From NCBI RefSeq assembly GCF_945952365.1, contig NZ_CAMFHX010000004.1, forward strand, positions 1 through 64,000: a DNA stretch of 64,000 nt, written 5' to 3'. The stretch is from an uncultured Cetobacterium sp. (GTDB lineage Bacteria; Fusobacteriota; Fusobacteriia; Fusobacteriales; Fusobacteriaceae). Shown piece after piece: positions 26,509 to 35,341 of the stretch. The translations under genes and the position numbers were made by a program. The notes below the pieces were generated by a model. It did no database searches, was not told where the DNA came from, and saw nothing but the letters and a program-made list of their open reading frames with translations. Position 1 is the first letter of the stretch; the number at the start of each line of letters is the position of its first letter.

Positions 26509-27816
26509 ATGAGATACAGTAATTCAGAAAAAATATATGAGAAAGCTGTTAAGATTATTCCTGGTGGAGTGAATAGTCCTGTTAGAGCTTTTAAATCAGT
26601 GGATAAAACATACCCTATTTTTGTAAATAGAGGAAAAGGTTCTAAGATATATGATGAGGATAACAATGAGTATATAGATTATATTTGTTCATGGGGTCCG
26701 TTAATTTTAGGGCATAACAATGAGATAGTTTTAAATGGTGTTAGAGAGGCTATTGAGCTTGGAAGTTCATTTGGATTACCAACAAAGATGGAGGTAGAGT
26801 TAGCAGAGTTAGTTTGTAAGTGTTACCCATCGATGGATATGATAAGATTTACAACTTCAGGAACAGAAGCTACTATGGCTGCTATAAGAGTAGCTAGAGC
26901 TTTCACGAATAGAAATAAAATACTGAAATTTGAAGGATGTTATCATGGTCATTCAGATTCACTTTTAGTTAGCTCAGGCTCAGGACTTTTAACAGATGGA
27001 TACCAAGATAGTAACGGAATAACAGAGGGTGTTTTAAAAGATACCTTAGTTGCAAAATTTGGAGATGTTGCTGGAGTGAAAGCAATTTTAGAAAGTAAAG
27101 AGGTTGCAGCTTTAATCATGGAGCCAGTTCCAGCTAATATGGGACTGATAGATAGTTCAAAAGAGTTTTTAACAGCTATGAGAGATATCTGTACAGAGAC
27201 AGGAACACTTCTTATATTTGATGAGGTAATATCAGGATTCAGAGTAGCTCTTGGAGGAGCTCAAGAGTATTATGGTATAACTCCAGATATTACAACTTTA
27301 GGAAAGATAATAGGAGGGGGATATCCTGTTGGAGCTTTTGGTGGAAAAAAAGAGATTATGGATATGATTGCTCCTGTTGGAAGAGTTTATCATGCAGGAA
27401 CTTTATCAGGAAATCCAGTGGCTGTAAGAGCTGGTTTTGAAATGGTAAGTTACTTAATGAAAAATAAAGAGACTCTTTATAAAGAGCTAGAAAAGAAAGT
27501 TATCTATATAACTGATAAAATCGAAGAGTTAGGAAAAAAATATGAAGTGCCTATCAAGATAAATAGATTGGGTTCTTTATTCACAATTTTCTTTACAGAT
27601 TTAAAAGAGGTAACAGCCTTAGATCATGTTATCGATTCAAATACAGAGCACTACTCAATATACTTTAATACTTTATTAGATAACGGTGTTGTAGCACCGC
27701 CTTCAAAATATGAAGCGCATTTTGTTTCAACAGAGCATTCTAAAGAGGATTTAGATAAAACTTTAGAAGTGATGGAGTTAGCGTTTAAAAAAATTGGTGA
27801 ACTTAATGGAAAGTAG
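26509..27816 (+). CDS. hemL: Glutamate-1-semialdehyde 2,1-aminomutase
   Basis: HemL is a PLP enzyme that converts glutamate-1-semialdehyde to 5-aminolevulinate. The 435-residue product has PGGVNSPVRAFKSV at the start, CSWGPLILGH, TSGTEATMAAIRVAR for cofactor phosphate binding, CYHGHSDSLL, LIFDEVISGFRVA with the PLP aspartate, and TLGKIIGGGYPVGAFGGKKEIM with the Schiff-base lysine. All are standard. It starts one base after the hemB stop and overlaps the next gene by 11 bases. Confidence 0.97.
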   Translation: MRYSNSEKIYEKAVKIIPGGVNSPVRAFKSVDKTYPIFVNRGKGSKIYDEDNNEYIDYICSWGPLILGHNNEIVLNGVREAIELGSSFGLPTKMEVELAELVCKCYPSMDMIRFTTSGTEATMAAIRVARAFTNRNKILKFEGCYHGHSDSLLVSSGSGLLTDGYQDSNGITEGVLKDTLVAKFGDVAGVKAILESKEVAALIMEPVPANMGLIDSSKEFLTAMRDICTETGTLLIFDEVISGFRVALGGAQEYYGITPDITTLGKIIGGGYPVGAFGGKKEIMDMIAPVGRVYHAGTLSGNPVAVRAGFEMVSYLMKNKETLYKELEKKVIYITDKIEELGKKYEVPIKINRLGSLFTIFFTDLKEVTALDHVIDSNTEHYSIYFNTLLDNGVVAPPSKYEAHFVSTEHSKEDLDKTLEVMELAFKKIGELNGK

Positions 27817-28270
27817 AAAGTCTTTTTTTCCTTTATTCATAGATTTGACAAATAAAGATTGTTTAGTTGTGGGTGGAGGAAAGATAGCTTTAAGAAAAGT
27901 TAAGAGTTTAGTGGAGTATGGTGCTAGAGTTATTGTGATAGCTCCATATATTCTACCTGAAATTATTGATTTAGATATTGAAGCTGAAAAAAGAGTTTTT
28001 AAAGTTGAAGATATAAAAGATAAGTTTTTAGTTGTAGCAGCAACAGATGATGAAAATCTAAATGAGATGATAGTAGACCTTTGTGAAGATAATAATATTT
28101 TAGTAAATAACATAACATCAAAGGTTTATATGTCAGCTAGATTTACAGCACACATAGATACAAATGAGTATCAGATTGCAGTTTCAGCAAAAGGAAATCC
28201 GAAAGAATCTGTAAAATTGAAAAAAGAGTTAATAGAGTATTTGAAAAATAGAGTAAAAGAAAAAGACTAG
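27806..28270 (+). CDS. Precorrin-2 dehydrogenase / sirohydrochlorin ferrochelatase-type (CysG N-terminal domain)
   Basis: This 154-residue protein matches the NAD-dependent dehydrogenase domain that turns precorrin-2 into sirohydrochlorin: FPLFIDLTNKDCLVVGGGKIALRKVKSLVEYGARV is the Rossmann start, followed by FLVVAATDDENLN and NNITSKVYMSARFTAHI-like segments. Whether it also inserts iron, like Met8p, cannot be read from sequence. The start is ATG 27806 with GGTGA five bases upstream; earlier TTG and GTG codons in frame lack a site. Ending the operon at this step fits supply of sirohydrochlorin for siroheme or anaerobic cobalamin synthesis. Confidence 0.88.
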   Translation: MESRKSFFPLFIDLTNKDCLVVGGGKIALRKVKSLVEYGARVIVIAPYILPEIIDLDIEAEKRVFKVEDIKDKFLVVAATDDENLNEMIVDLCEDNNILVNNITSKVYMSARFTAHIDTNEYQIAVSAKGNPKESVKLKKELIEYLKNRVKEKD

Positions 28271-28288
28271 GTGACTAGTCTTTTTTTT
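28261..28288 (+). terminator. Intrinsic terminator of the hem operon
   Basis: AAAAGACTAG, loop GTGA, CTAGTCTTTT form a 10-bp stem with T8. The hairpin includes the stop codon of the precorrin-2 dehydrogenase gene. It may also stop the converging trmN6 transcript. Confidence 0.9.
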
Positions 28289-28290
28289 GA

Positions 28291-29037
28291 TTAACTTTTG
28301 AAGTCCTCAAATAGCTGAAGAACCTCTTTTGAATATTTGCCATCATTATCGTGAGAGATAAATGGGGGCAGTATAGTAAGTGCATCTTTCCCGTTTCTAA
28401 TTCCTTCAATTAAAAGTATTTTAGCTGGTTTATCAATTTTAGAATGACAGAATTGAACTCTTTTAGGAGCAATTCCATATTTTCTCATTGTATCAACAAT
28501 CTCTAAGAAACGGTCAGGTCTATGAACCATAGCAAAGTATCCCTTATCTTTTAAAAGTTTTGATGAAACCTCAATCAATCCATCTAAATCTATAGTGATC
28601 TCATGTCTAGCAAGAGTAAGTTGATCGAGATCATTCAACTGATTTTCATTGCCATGAAATTTGAAAAAAGGTGGATTTGTAACTACAACATCTTGAGAAC
28701 CATGTTGTAAATATTTGTTCCAATTTTTCATATTGTCATGGATAATAGAGATTTGCCCACTTAAATTGTTTAATTCAATATTTCTTAAAGCTAAATCAGC
28801 AGAAACATCTTGGATTTCAATTCCAGTAATTTTAGCGTCTGTTCTCTGTGAAAGAAATAGAGGGATAGCTCCATTTCCTGTTCCTAAATCCAAAATTTTC
28901 TTAGTTCCTCTAGTTAAAGATATAAAGTTTGATACCAGTAAAGAATCTAGAGAGAAATTGAAAAAATCAGGTCTTTGAATAATTTTTAAATTTTTATTTA
29001 ATAAGTTATTTATAACTTCATTTTCATTAATAGTCAT
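28291..29037 (-). CDS. tRNA1(Val) (adenine-N6)-methyltransferase-like (TrmN6/YfiC family)
   Basis: This 248-residue protein is a Rossmann SAM-dependent methyltransferase. The SAM loop is ILDLGTGNGAIPLFLS near residues 44-59, with GIEIQ as the acidic ribose contact. The catalytic motif is NPPFFK, of the N6-adenine type. QRPDFFNFSLDSLLVSNF at the start is typical of the TrmN6/YfiC family, which modifies A37 of tRNA-Val. It stands alone on the minus strand, converging on the hem operon. Specificity for a given tRNA is inferred from the family. Confidence 0.83.
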   Translation of the reverse strand: MTINENEVINNLLNKNLKIIQRPDFFNFSLDSLLVSNFISLTRGTKKILDLGTGNGAIPLFLSQRTDAKITGIEIQDVSADLALRNIELNNLSGQISIIHDNMKNWNKYLQHGSQDVVVTNPPFFKFHGNENQLNDLDQLTLARHEITIDLDGLIEVSSKLLKDKGYFAMVHRPDRFLEIVDTMRKYGIAPKRVQFCHSKIDKPAKILLIEGIRNGKDALTILPPFISHDNDGKYSKEVLQLFEDFKS

Positions 29038-29084
29038 TTCCTACCTCCAAAGTTATTATAACAAAAAAGGTAGGAAAATAAAAT

Positions 29085-29429
29085 CTATATATCTCTTGTT
29101 AAAACAATATTTGATCCAGTTCCTAAGATATTTTCCAAAACAACAGTTCCAACCTTTTTAGGAGATTCAATTTTTATATCTTTTAAGAGTTCCATACAAT
29201 CAAAAACCAACTCTTTAGGTATAGGTTTATCTGTTTTTACAGGAACCATATGGTGTATTCCACCATAAACTCTTACAATAGATGTGACCACTCTTTTCGG
29301 AGCGATTAACTCCTCTTTTCCATATGTTTCTCCTTTAGGACAAGAGTTTCCAGTAACCTTATAATCGTTTTCAATATCAATATTTAAATGACACCCCATA
29401 GGGCATAGAATACAAATCATCTCTTTCAT
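29085..29429 (-). CDS. DUF1667 Fe-S-type protein of the glycerol-3-phosphate dehydrogenase-like unit
   Basis: The 114-residue product begins MKEMICILCPMGCHL, a CxxCxxxC pattern, with a further Cys at NSCPKGETYG; together these can bind an iron-sulfur cluster. It matches the DUF1667 proteins that commonly sit beside two FAD oxidoreductases in anaerobes. It probably passes electrons from the flavoproteins to an acceptor, but no biochemical role is established from sequence alone. It follows the middle flavoprotein gene by a single base, so it is part of the same transcript. Confidence 0.82.
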   Translation of the reverse strand: MKEMICILCPMGCHLNIDIENDYKVTGNSCPKGETYGKEELIAPKRVVTSIVRVYGGIHHMVPVKTDKPIPKELVFDCMELLKDIKIESPKKVGTVVLENILGTGSNIVLTRDI

Positions 29430-29430
29430 C

Positions 29431-30684
29431 TTAAGCCTCCTGTAGCTCTATAATAATATCTTTAGAAATTCTCTTTAATAAAACTTCTGGCAATAGAACT
29501 TTCTCCATCTCTCCAGGGGCTAGATGAGTTCTTTTAAAACTTGCAATTACATTGTCACCCTCTCGAATTACAATTTTTTTGTTTTTATAGACATTATTAA
29601 CTCTCATAAAAATTTCAAGTTTATTTTGTAGATTATCTAAATTAATAACTTGTGGAACTGTATAAACAATTCCATCTCCATTTTTAACATTTGAAACATT
29701 CTCTATTTTACAATTCTCTTCTGCAATATAACAAGCAGCAAATTTTCCAGCTCTTTCACCCTCTTCACTTACAAAGTCAACTAAGTCATGGACATGAACA
29801 ACATTTCCACAGGCAAATACACCAGGAATACTTGTTTCCATTGAGTTACTAACAATAGGACCGCTAGTTCTGTTGTCTAAAATAACTCCAGCTTCTTTTG
29901 AAAGGTCGTTTTCTGGAATCAATCCAACAGAAAGAAGTAAAGTATCGCAATCGTAATGAATCTCTGTTCCAGGAATTGGTTTTCTATTTTCATCTACTTT
30001 TGCAACAACAACTTTTTCTAATCTATCCTTTCCTTTAACATCAATAACTGTATGAGATAGAAGTAAAGGAATATCAAAATCATCAAGACATTGAACAATG
30101 TTTCTGTTTAGTCCACCAGAAAATGGCATAAGCTCAACAACAGCTTCAACTTTAGCTCCTTCTAAAGTTAAACGTCTTGCCATAATAAGTCCAATATCTC
30201 CACTTCCGAGAATAACAGCTTTTTTTCCAACCATATATCCTTCCATATTTATGTATCTTTGAGCAGCTCCAGCTGTAAATATTCCAGAGGGTCTTTCTCC
30301 AGGGATAGCTATAGCTCCTCTAGTTCTTTCTCGACATCCCATAGCTAGGATAACAGAACTAGCTTCAATCTCTTGGTACCCATCTATCGGATTAATCATA
30401 GAGATAACTCTCTCTTTAGATATATTTAATACCATAGTTTCTAATTTTATTTCAATCGGGTATTGTTTAACAAATTCAATATATTTTTGAGCGTATTCAG
30501 GACCAGTTAATTCCTCTTTGAATCTGTGAAGACCAAATCCATTATGAATACATTGTTGTAAAATACCACCTAACTCTTTATCTCTTTCTAGAATTACAAT
30601 ATTTTTAGCACCATTTTCGTAAGCTGATTTAGCAGCAGCAAGACCAGCAGGTCCTCCACCTATAACAACAACATCATATCTCAT
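29431..30684 (-). CDS. NAD(P)/FAD-dependent oxidoreductase (second subunit of G3P dehydrogenase-like unit)
   Basis: The 417-residue flavoprotein has an FAD-binding start (DVVVIGGGPAGLAAAKSA), a CIHNGFG segment, the second dinucleotide fold KAVILGSGDIGLIMARRL around residue 155, and a late FAD motif PGVFACGNVVHVHDLVD. It belongs to the pyridine-nucleotide disulfide oxidoreductase-like group, without a redox CxxC pair. Next to a GlpA-type protein and DUF1667 it is likely the electron-transfer partner. Start and stop overlap its neighbours by zero to one base. Confidence 0.85.
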   Translation of the reverse strand: MRYDVVVIGGGPAGLAAAKSAYENGAKNIVILERDKELGGILQQCIHNGFGLHRFKEELTGPEYAQKYIEFVKQYPIEIKLETMVLNISKERVISMINPIDGYQEIEASSVILAMGCRERTRGAIAIPGERPSGIFTAGAAQRYINMEGYMVGKKAVILGSGDIGLIMARRLTLEGAKVEAVVELMPFSGGLNRNIVQCLDDFDIPLLLSHTVIDVKGKDRLEKVVVAKVDENRKPIPGTEIHYDCDTLLLSVGLIPENDLSKEAGVILDNRTSGPIVSNSMETSIPGVFACGNVVHVHDLVDFVSEEGERAGKFAACYIAEENCKIENVSNVKNGDGIVYTVPQVINLDNLQNKLEIFMRVNNVYKNKKIVIREGDNVIASFKRTHLAPGEMEKVLLPEVLLKRISKDIIIELQEA

Positions 30685-32111
30685 TATTTCTTCAACTCCT
30701 CTGTTAAAATATATGAATTAGCTTTATCTAAGATAACATCTTTAATATCTTTATTTAACTCTCTAGCGATAATCTCTTGAACCCTAGGCCCACAGAATCC
30801 ACCTTGACATCTACCAGAACCAGGTCGACATCTTCTTTTTACAGCATCCATAGTAGTAGCTTTAACAGGTCTATGGATAGCTTCGACAATCTCTCCCTCA
30901 GTAATCATTTCACATCTACAAATCATTCTTCCAAATCTATCATCCTCAGCTATTTTTTTAGCTTTGTCCTCTGCAGAAAGATGCATGAAAAGAGTGTGCT
31001 TTCTAGGAGTTATAAAGTTATCTTTTAAACTAAGATTAGCTCCAGAAGTTTTTAATAAATCTATTGCAGCTAGAGTTATAGCAGGAGCAGCAGAAAGCCC
31101 TGGAGATTTTATACCAGCAATATCGAAGAATCCTTTCACAGAAGATTCTTCAACTATGAAATCACCTCTATCTGACTCAGCTCTAATTCCAGCGAAAGTT
31201 CTGATATTTTCTCTGAAGTTTATATCTTTAATAGAGTGACTACCTTTAAATTTAATATATTCAAGTCTATCAGTTGCAGTTGAAACATCAAATCTATTAT
31301 CTATATCTTGTGCATCAGGACCAACTAAAAGGTTTCCGTGAACAGTTGGAGTAACTAAAATACCTTTTCCTAATTTTGATGGGCATTGGAAAACAGTTTG
31401 ATTTACTCTTTTTCCCTGGGTTTTATCAAGAACAAAGTATTCACCTTTTCTTGGTAAAATTTTAAATGATTCAGGTGCAATTAAGTTATGAATTAAATCT
31501 GCATGGACACCAGCACAGTTGAAAACATATTTTGTATGGAAGATTCCACTGTCAGTATGAACATCAAAATTTTCGTCAGTTTTTACAATGTTTTTAACTG
31601 TTGTATTTAGGAAAAGGTCCACTCCGTTTTCCACAGCGTTATCTATAAGAGCTTCTGCAAACTCCCAAGGAGAAACAATTCCAGCTGAAGAGCAGTGAAG
31701 TGCAGCGATAGCTTTCTCATCTACATTAGGTTCTAGCTCTCTTAATTTTTCTTGGTTGATAATACTTAGGCCAGGAACTTTATTTATGATACCTCTATTG
31801 TAAAGAACGTTTAGATGTTCTAACTCATCTTCATTGAATGCTAAAACAAGTGAACCGTTACGTTTGAATGGAACAGAAAGCTCATTACATAAATCCTCAT
31901 ACAAAGAGTTACCTAAAACATTTAATTTAGCCATAAGTGATTCTTCTTTAGCGTCGTATCCTCCGTGTACTATAGCACTGTTAGCTTTTGTTGTTTCATT
32001 AGATACATCGGTATCTTTTTCTAAAATTGCAACTTTTAATTTGTATTTAGAAAGCTCTCTTGCGATACCAGTTCCAATAATACCAGCACCAATGATTAAA
32101 ATATCATACAT
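30684..32111 (-). CDS. GlpA-type FAD-dependent glycerol-3-phosphate dehydrogenase-like protein with BFD [2Fe-2S] domain
   Basis: This 475-residue protein has a DAO-type FAD domain (DILIIGAGIIGTGIARELS at the start, later FRENIRTFAGIRAES and FDIAGIKSPGLSAAPA). About residues 400-455 form a BFD-like [2Fe-2S] domain with cysteines in MICRCEMITEGE and RRCRPGSGRCQGGFCGP. Proteins of this type include anaerobic G3P dehydrogenase GlpA and L-2-hydroxyglutarate oxidases; location just after glpK favours oxidation of glycerol 3-phosphate to dihydroxyacetone phosphate. Transcription starts at its own promoter and passes through a terminator-type leader at 32138-32208. Confidence 0.85.
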   Translation of the reverse strand: MYDILIIGAGIIGTGIARELSKYKLKVAILEKDTDVSNETTKANSAIVHGGYDAKEESLMAKLNVLGNSLYEDLCNELSVPFKRNGSLVLAFNEDELEHLNVLYNRGIINKVPGLSIINQEKLRELEPNVDEKAIAALHCSSAGIVSPWEFAEALIDNAVENGVDLFLNTTVKNIVKTDENFDVHTDSGIFHTKYVFNCAGVHADLIHNLIAPESFKILPRKGEYFVLDKTQGKRVNQTVFQCPSKLGKGILVTPTVHGNLLVGPDAQDIDNRFDVSTATDRLEYIKFKGSHSIKDINFRENIRTFAGIRAESDRGDFIVEESSVKGFFDIAGIKSPGLSAAPAITLAAIDLLKTSGANLSLKDNFITPRKHTLFMHLSAEDKAKKIAEDDRFGRMICRCEMITEGEIVEAIHRPVKATTMDAVKRRCRPGSGRCQGGFCGPRVQEIIARELNKDIKDVILDKANSYILTEELKK

Positions 32112-32137
32112 AAAATTCCCTCCTAGTTTTTAATAGC

Positions 32138-32208
32138 AAAAAAGAGAGCACAAAAAGGTGGTAACTTGTTACCAACACTTTTTTAGCTCTCTTCATCTCT
32201 ATTGCTAA
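32138..32208 (-). promoter_or_regulatory. Antiterminator/terminator leader of the G3P dehydrogenase-like operon (candidate GlpP target)
   Basis: On the minus strand TTAGC (32208-32204) can pair with GCTAA (32187-32183), enclosing AATAGAGATGAAGAGA. The second arm overlaps AAGAGAGC, which alternatively forms a terminator with GCTCTCTT at 32149-32142, followed by a U-tract. An inner TGGTAAC/GTTACCA hairpin lies in the terminator loop. The two folds exclude each other. The glpF leader has the same layout and a similar loop. Confidence 0.72.
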
Positions 32209-32228
32209 TATTCAATTTTTCTAATCTA

Positions 32229-33767
<1,539 letters not shown>

Positions 33768-33776
33768 TTAATTTTT

Positions 33777-34532
33777 TTAGTTAAAAGCTGCCGCAAAAGC
33801 TAATGCTCCAATAATACCACCGATGATAGGTCCAGCTATAGGAACCCAAGCATAAGCCCAATCAGAATCTCCTTTGTTAGTGATAGGTAAAATAGAGTGC
33901 ATTATTCTAGGACCTAAATCTCTAGCTGGATTTATAGCATAACCTGTTGGTCCACCTAAGCTTAAACCTAAACTCCAAATATAGAATCCAGCAAGTAAAG
34001 GTCCTACGATTCCAGTAAACCCTTTGATAATCTCTCCGTTAGGAAGTGTAGCAGTGAAAGCTTGGTTGTTAATATGACCGATAGCTAATAAACCAAAAAC
34101 AAGCATAAAAGTACCAATAGCTTCTGTTACAAAATTCCATTTTAAATCTCTGATAGCAGGACCAGTAGAGAAAGAAGCTAAAATAGAACCTGTATCAGTT
34201 GTTTCATCATAATGTCTTTTATAAGTTAAAAATACAAAGAGTTGACCTAACATAGCCCCTAAAACTTGTGCAATAACATACCCTAGAACAAGATTTTTAG
34301 GAAAAAGCCCAGCAACAGCAAAACCGATAGTAAGTGCTGGATTTAAATGGGCACCACTAACCCATCCAACAGCATAAGCTCCTGTCATAACAGCCAGTCC
34401 CCAAGCTGTAGTAATAACAATCCACCCTGAATTATTTCCCTTTGTTTTGTTTAAAACTACATTTGCAACAACACCATTACCAAGTAAAACTAGAATTGCA
34501 GTACCTATAAACTCAGCTACAAAAACATTCAT
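33777..34532 (-). CDS. glpF: Glycerol uptake facilitator (aquaglyceroporin)
   Basis: GlpF is a MIP-family channel for glycerol in the inner membrane. The 251-residue protein has six hydrophobic segments and both half-helix motifs, HLNPALTIG and YAINPARDLGPR; the second, with Asp after Arg, is the glycerol-facilitator form rather than the water-channel form. The start has a GGGAGGAT site. Just upstream the transcript contains a terminator-type hairpin and an alternative antiterminator stem, so read-through probably decides expression of glpF and glpK. Confidence 0.96.
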   Translation of the reverse strand: MNVFVAEFIGTAILVLLGNGVVANVVLNKTKGNNSGWIVITTAWGLAVMTGAYAVGWVSGAHLNPALTIGFAVAGLFPKNLVLGYVIAQVLGAMLGQLFVFLTYKRHYDETTDTGSILASFSTGPAIRDLKWNFVTEAIGTFMLVFGLLAIGHINNQAFTATLPNGEIIKGFTGIVGPLLAGFYIWSLGLSLGGPTGYAINPARDLGPRIMHSILPITNKGDSDWAYAWVPIAGPIIGGIIGALAFAAAFN

Positions 34533-34562
34533 GATATCCTCCCATATTATTTTTTTTATATT

Positions 34563-34634
34563 AAAAAAAGCTATTCAAAAAATAAGGATTTGAAACTCCT
34601 TTTGATTGAATAGCTTCTCTAATATCTCTAGCTA
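34563..34634 (-). promoter_or_regulatory. Antiterminator/terminator leader of glpF-glpK (candidate GlpP target)
   Basis: On the minus strand AGCTATTCAA (34615-34606) pairs with TTGAATAGCT (34578-34569), giving a 10-bp terminator stem followed by a U-tract at 34568-34563; an inner AAGGAG/CTCCTT-like hairpin is present. Alternatively TAGCT (34634-34630) pairs with AGCTA (34615-34611), enclosing AGAGATATTAGAGA and taking the 5' arm of the terminator. The loop resembles AATAGAGATGAAGAGA of the other glycerol leader. No strong promoter is obvious between glpP and this leader. Confidence 0.75.
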
Positions 34635-34636
34635 AA

Positions 34637-35203
34637 TTAACTTATAATATTTAATTTTGTTGTGGATATTGCGACAGCTCCACTATTTAAAGCTAAATTT
34701 ATATCCTCTTCATCGGATATAAGTCCACCAGCTATAATAGGGATTGAGCTTTGCTTTGAAATTTTTTCGATAATTTTAGGCATAACTCCAGGTAGAATTT
34801 CTATTGCATCAATATATGTTTCGTTAAAAAGTTTAGCTGTTGTAGTCAATGAAATTGAATCTATTAAAAAACATCTTAGAATAACTAAAAACCCAACTTT
34901 GTGAGCATACTTAGCTACTCCTGATTTTGTTGTAATAATTCCATCTGCAAAAGTATTTTCTTTGAGATAATCTATGGCAGAGTTGTCTTTTGTATTCAGC
35001 CCTTGTATCATATCTAAATGAACAAAGCATATTTTTCCACTAGCTTTGATTAAACGAGTTGTTTCTTCAACAGAGCAGATATCACTACTTAATAAAAATA
35101 TGATTTTAGCAGAGCTTGAAAGAGCATTCTCTAAAGTTTGTTGATCTTTTACAGCAAGTATTTTGTTGTTTTTGATTAAAATCTTTTCGAAATTTGAGTT
35201 CAT
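34637..35203 (-). CDS. glpP: Glycerol uptake operon antiterminator
   Basis: GlpP in Bacillus binds glycerol 3-phosphate and then the leader of glp mRNA, preventing termination. The 188-residue product fits: a TIM-barrel-like protein with AKIIFLLSSDICSVEE, GKICFVHLDMIQGL, DGIITTKSGVAKYAHKVGF, and a C-terminal IPIIAGGLISDEEDIN with the phosphate loop. It is the first gene of the glpP-glpF-glpK run and lies between its own strong promoter and the glpF leader. Matching leaders exist at both glycerol transcripts in the window. Confidence 0.9.
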   Translation of the reverse strand: MNSNFEKILIKNNKILAVKDQQTLENALSSSAKIIFLLSSDICSVEETTRLIKASGKICFVHLDMIQGLNTKDNSAIDYLKENTFADGIITTKSGVAKYAHKVGFLVILRCFLIDSISLTTTAKLFNETYIDAIEILPGVMPKIIEKISKQSSIPIIAGGLISDEEDINLALNSGAVAISTTKLNIIS

Positions 35204-35234
35204 TTTAATCTCCTTTTGTGTCTTATCAATAACA

Positions 35235-35262
35235 AGTATACTATATTAATTTTAAATGTCAA
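35235..35262 (-). promoter_or_regulatory. Promoter of glpP
   Basis: A perfect TTGACA (35262-35257) and TATACT (35240-35235), 16 bases apart, on the minus strand. TSS is about 25 bases upstream of the glpP start. Confidence 0.8.
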
Positions 35263-35301
35263 GATAAAAAACAGTTAAAATGTTTCAAAAGATGAGAAAT
35301 T

Positions 35302-35328
35302 AAAAAAGAGAGCTTAAAACTCTCTTTT
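35302..35328 (-). terminator. Intrinsic terminator of the fru operon
   Basis: AAAAGAGAG (35304-35312) and CTCTCTTTT (35320-35328) form a 9-bp stem; the A-run on the plus strand supplies the U-tract for the minus-strand fru transcript. Confidence 0.85.
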
Positions 35329-35341
35329 AAATGCTAAGTGT

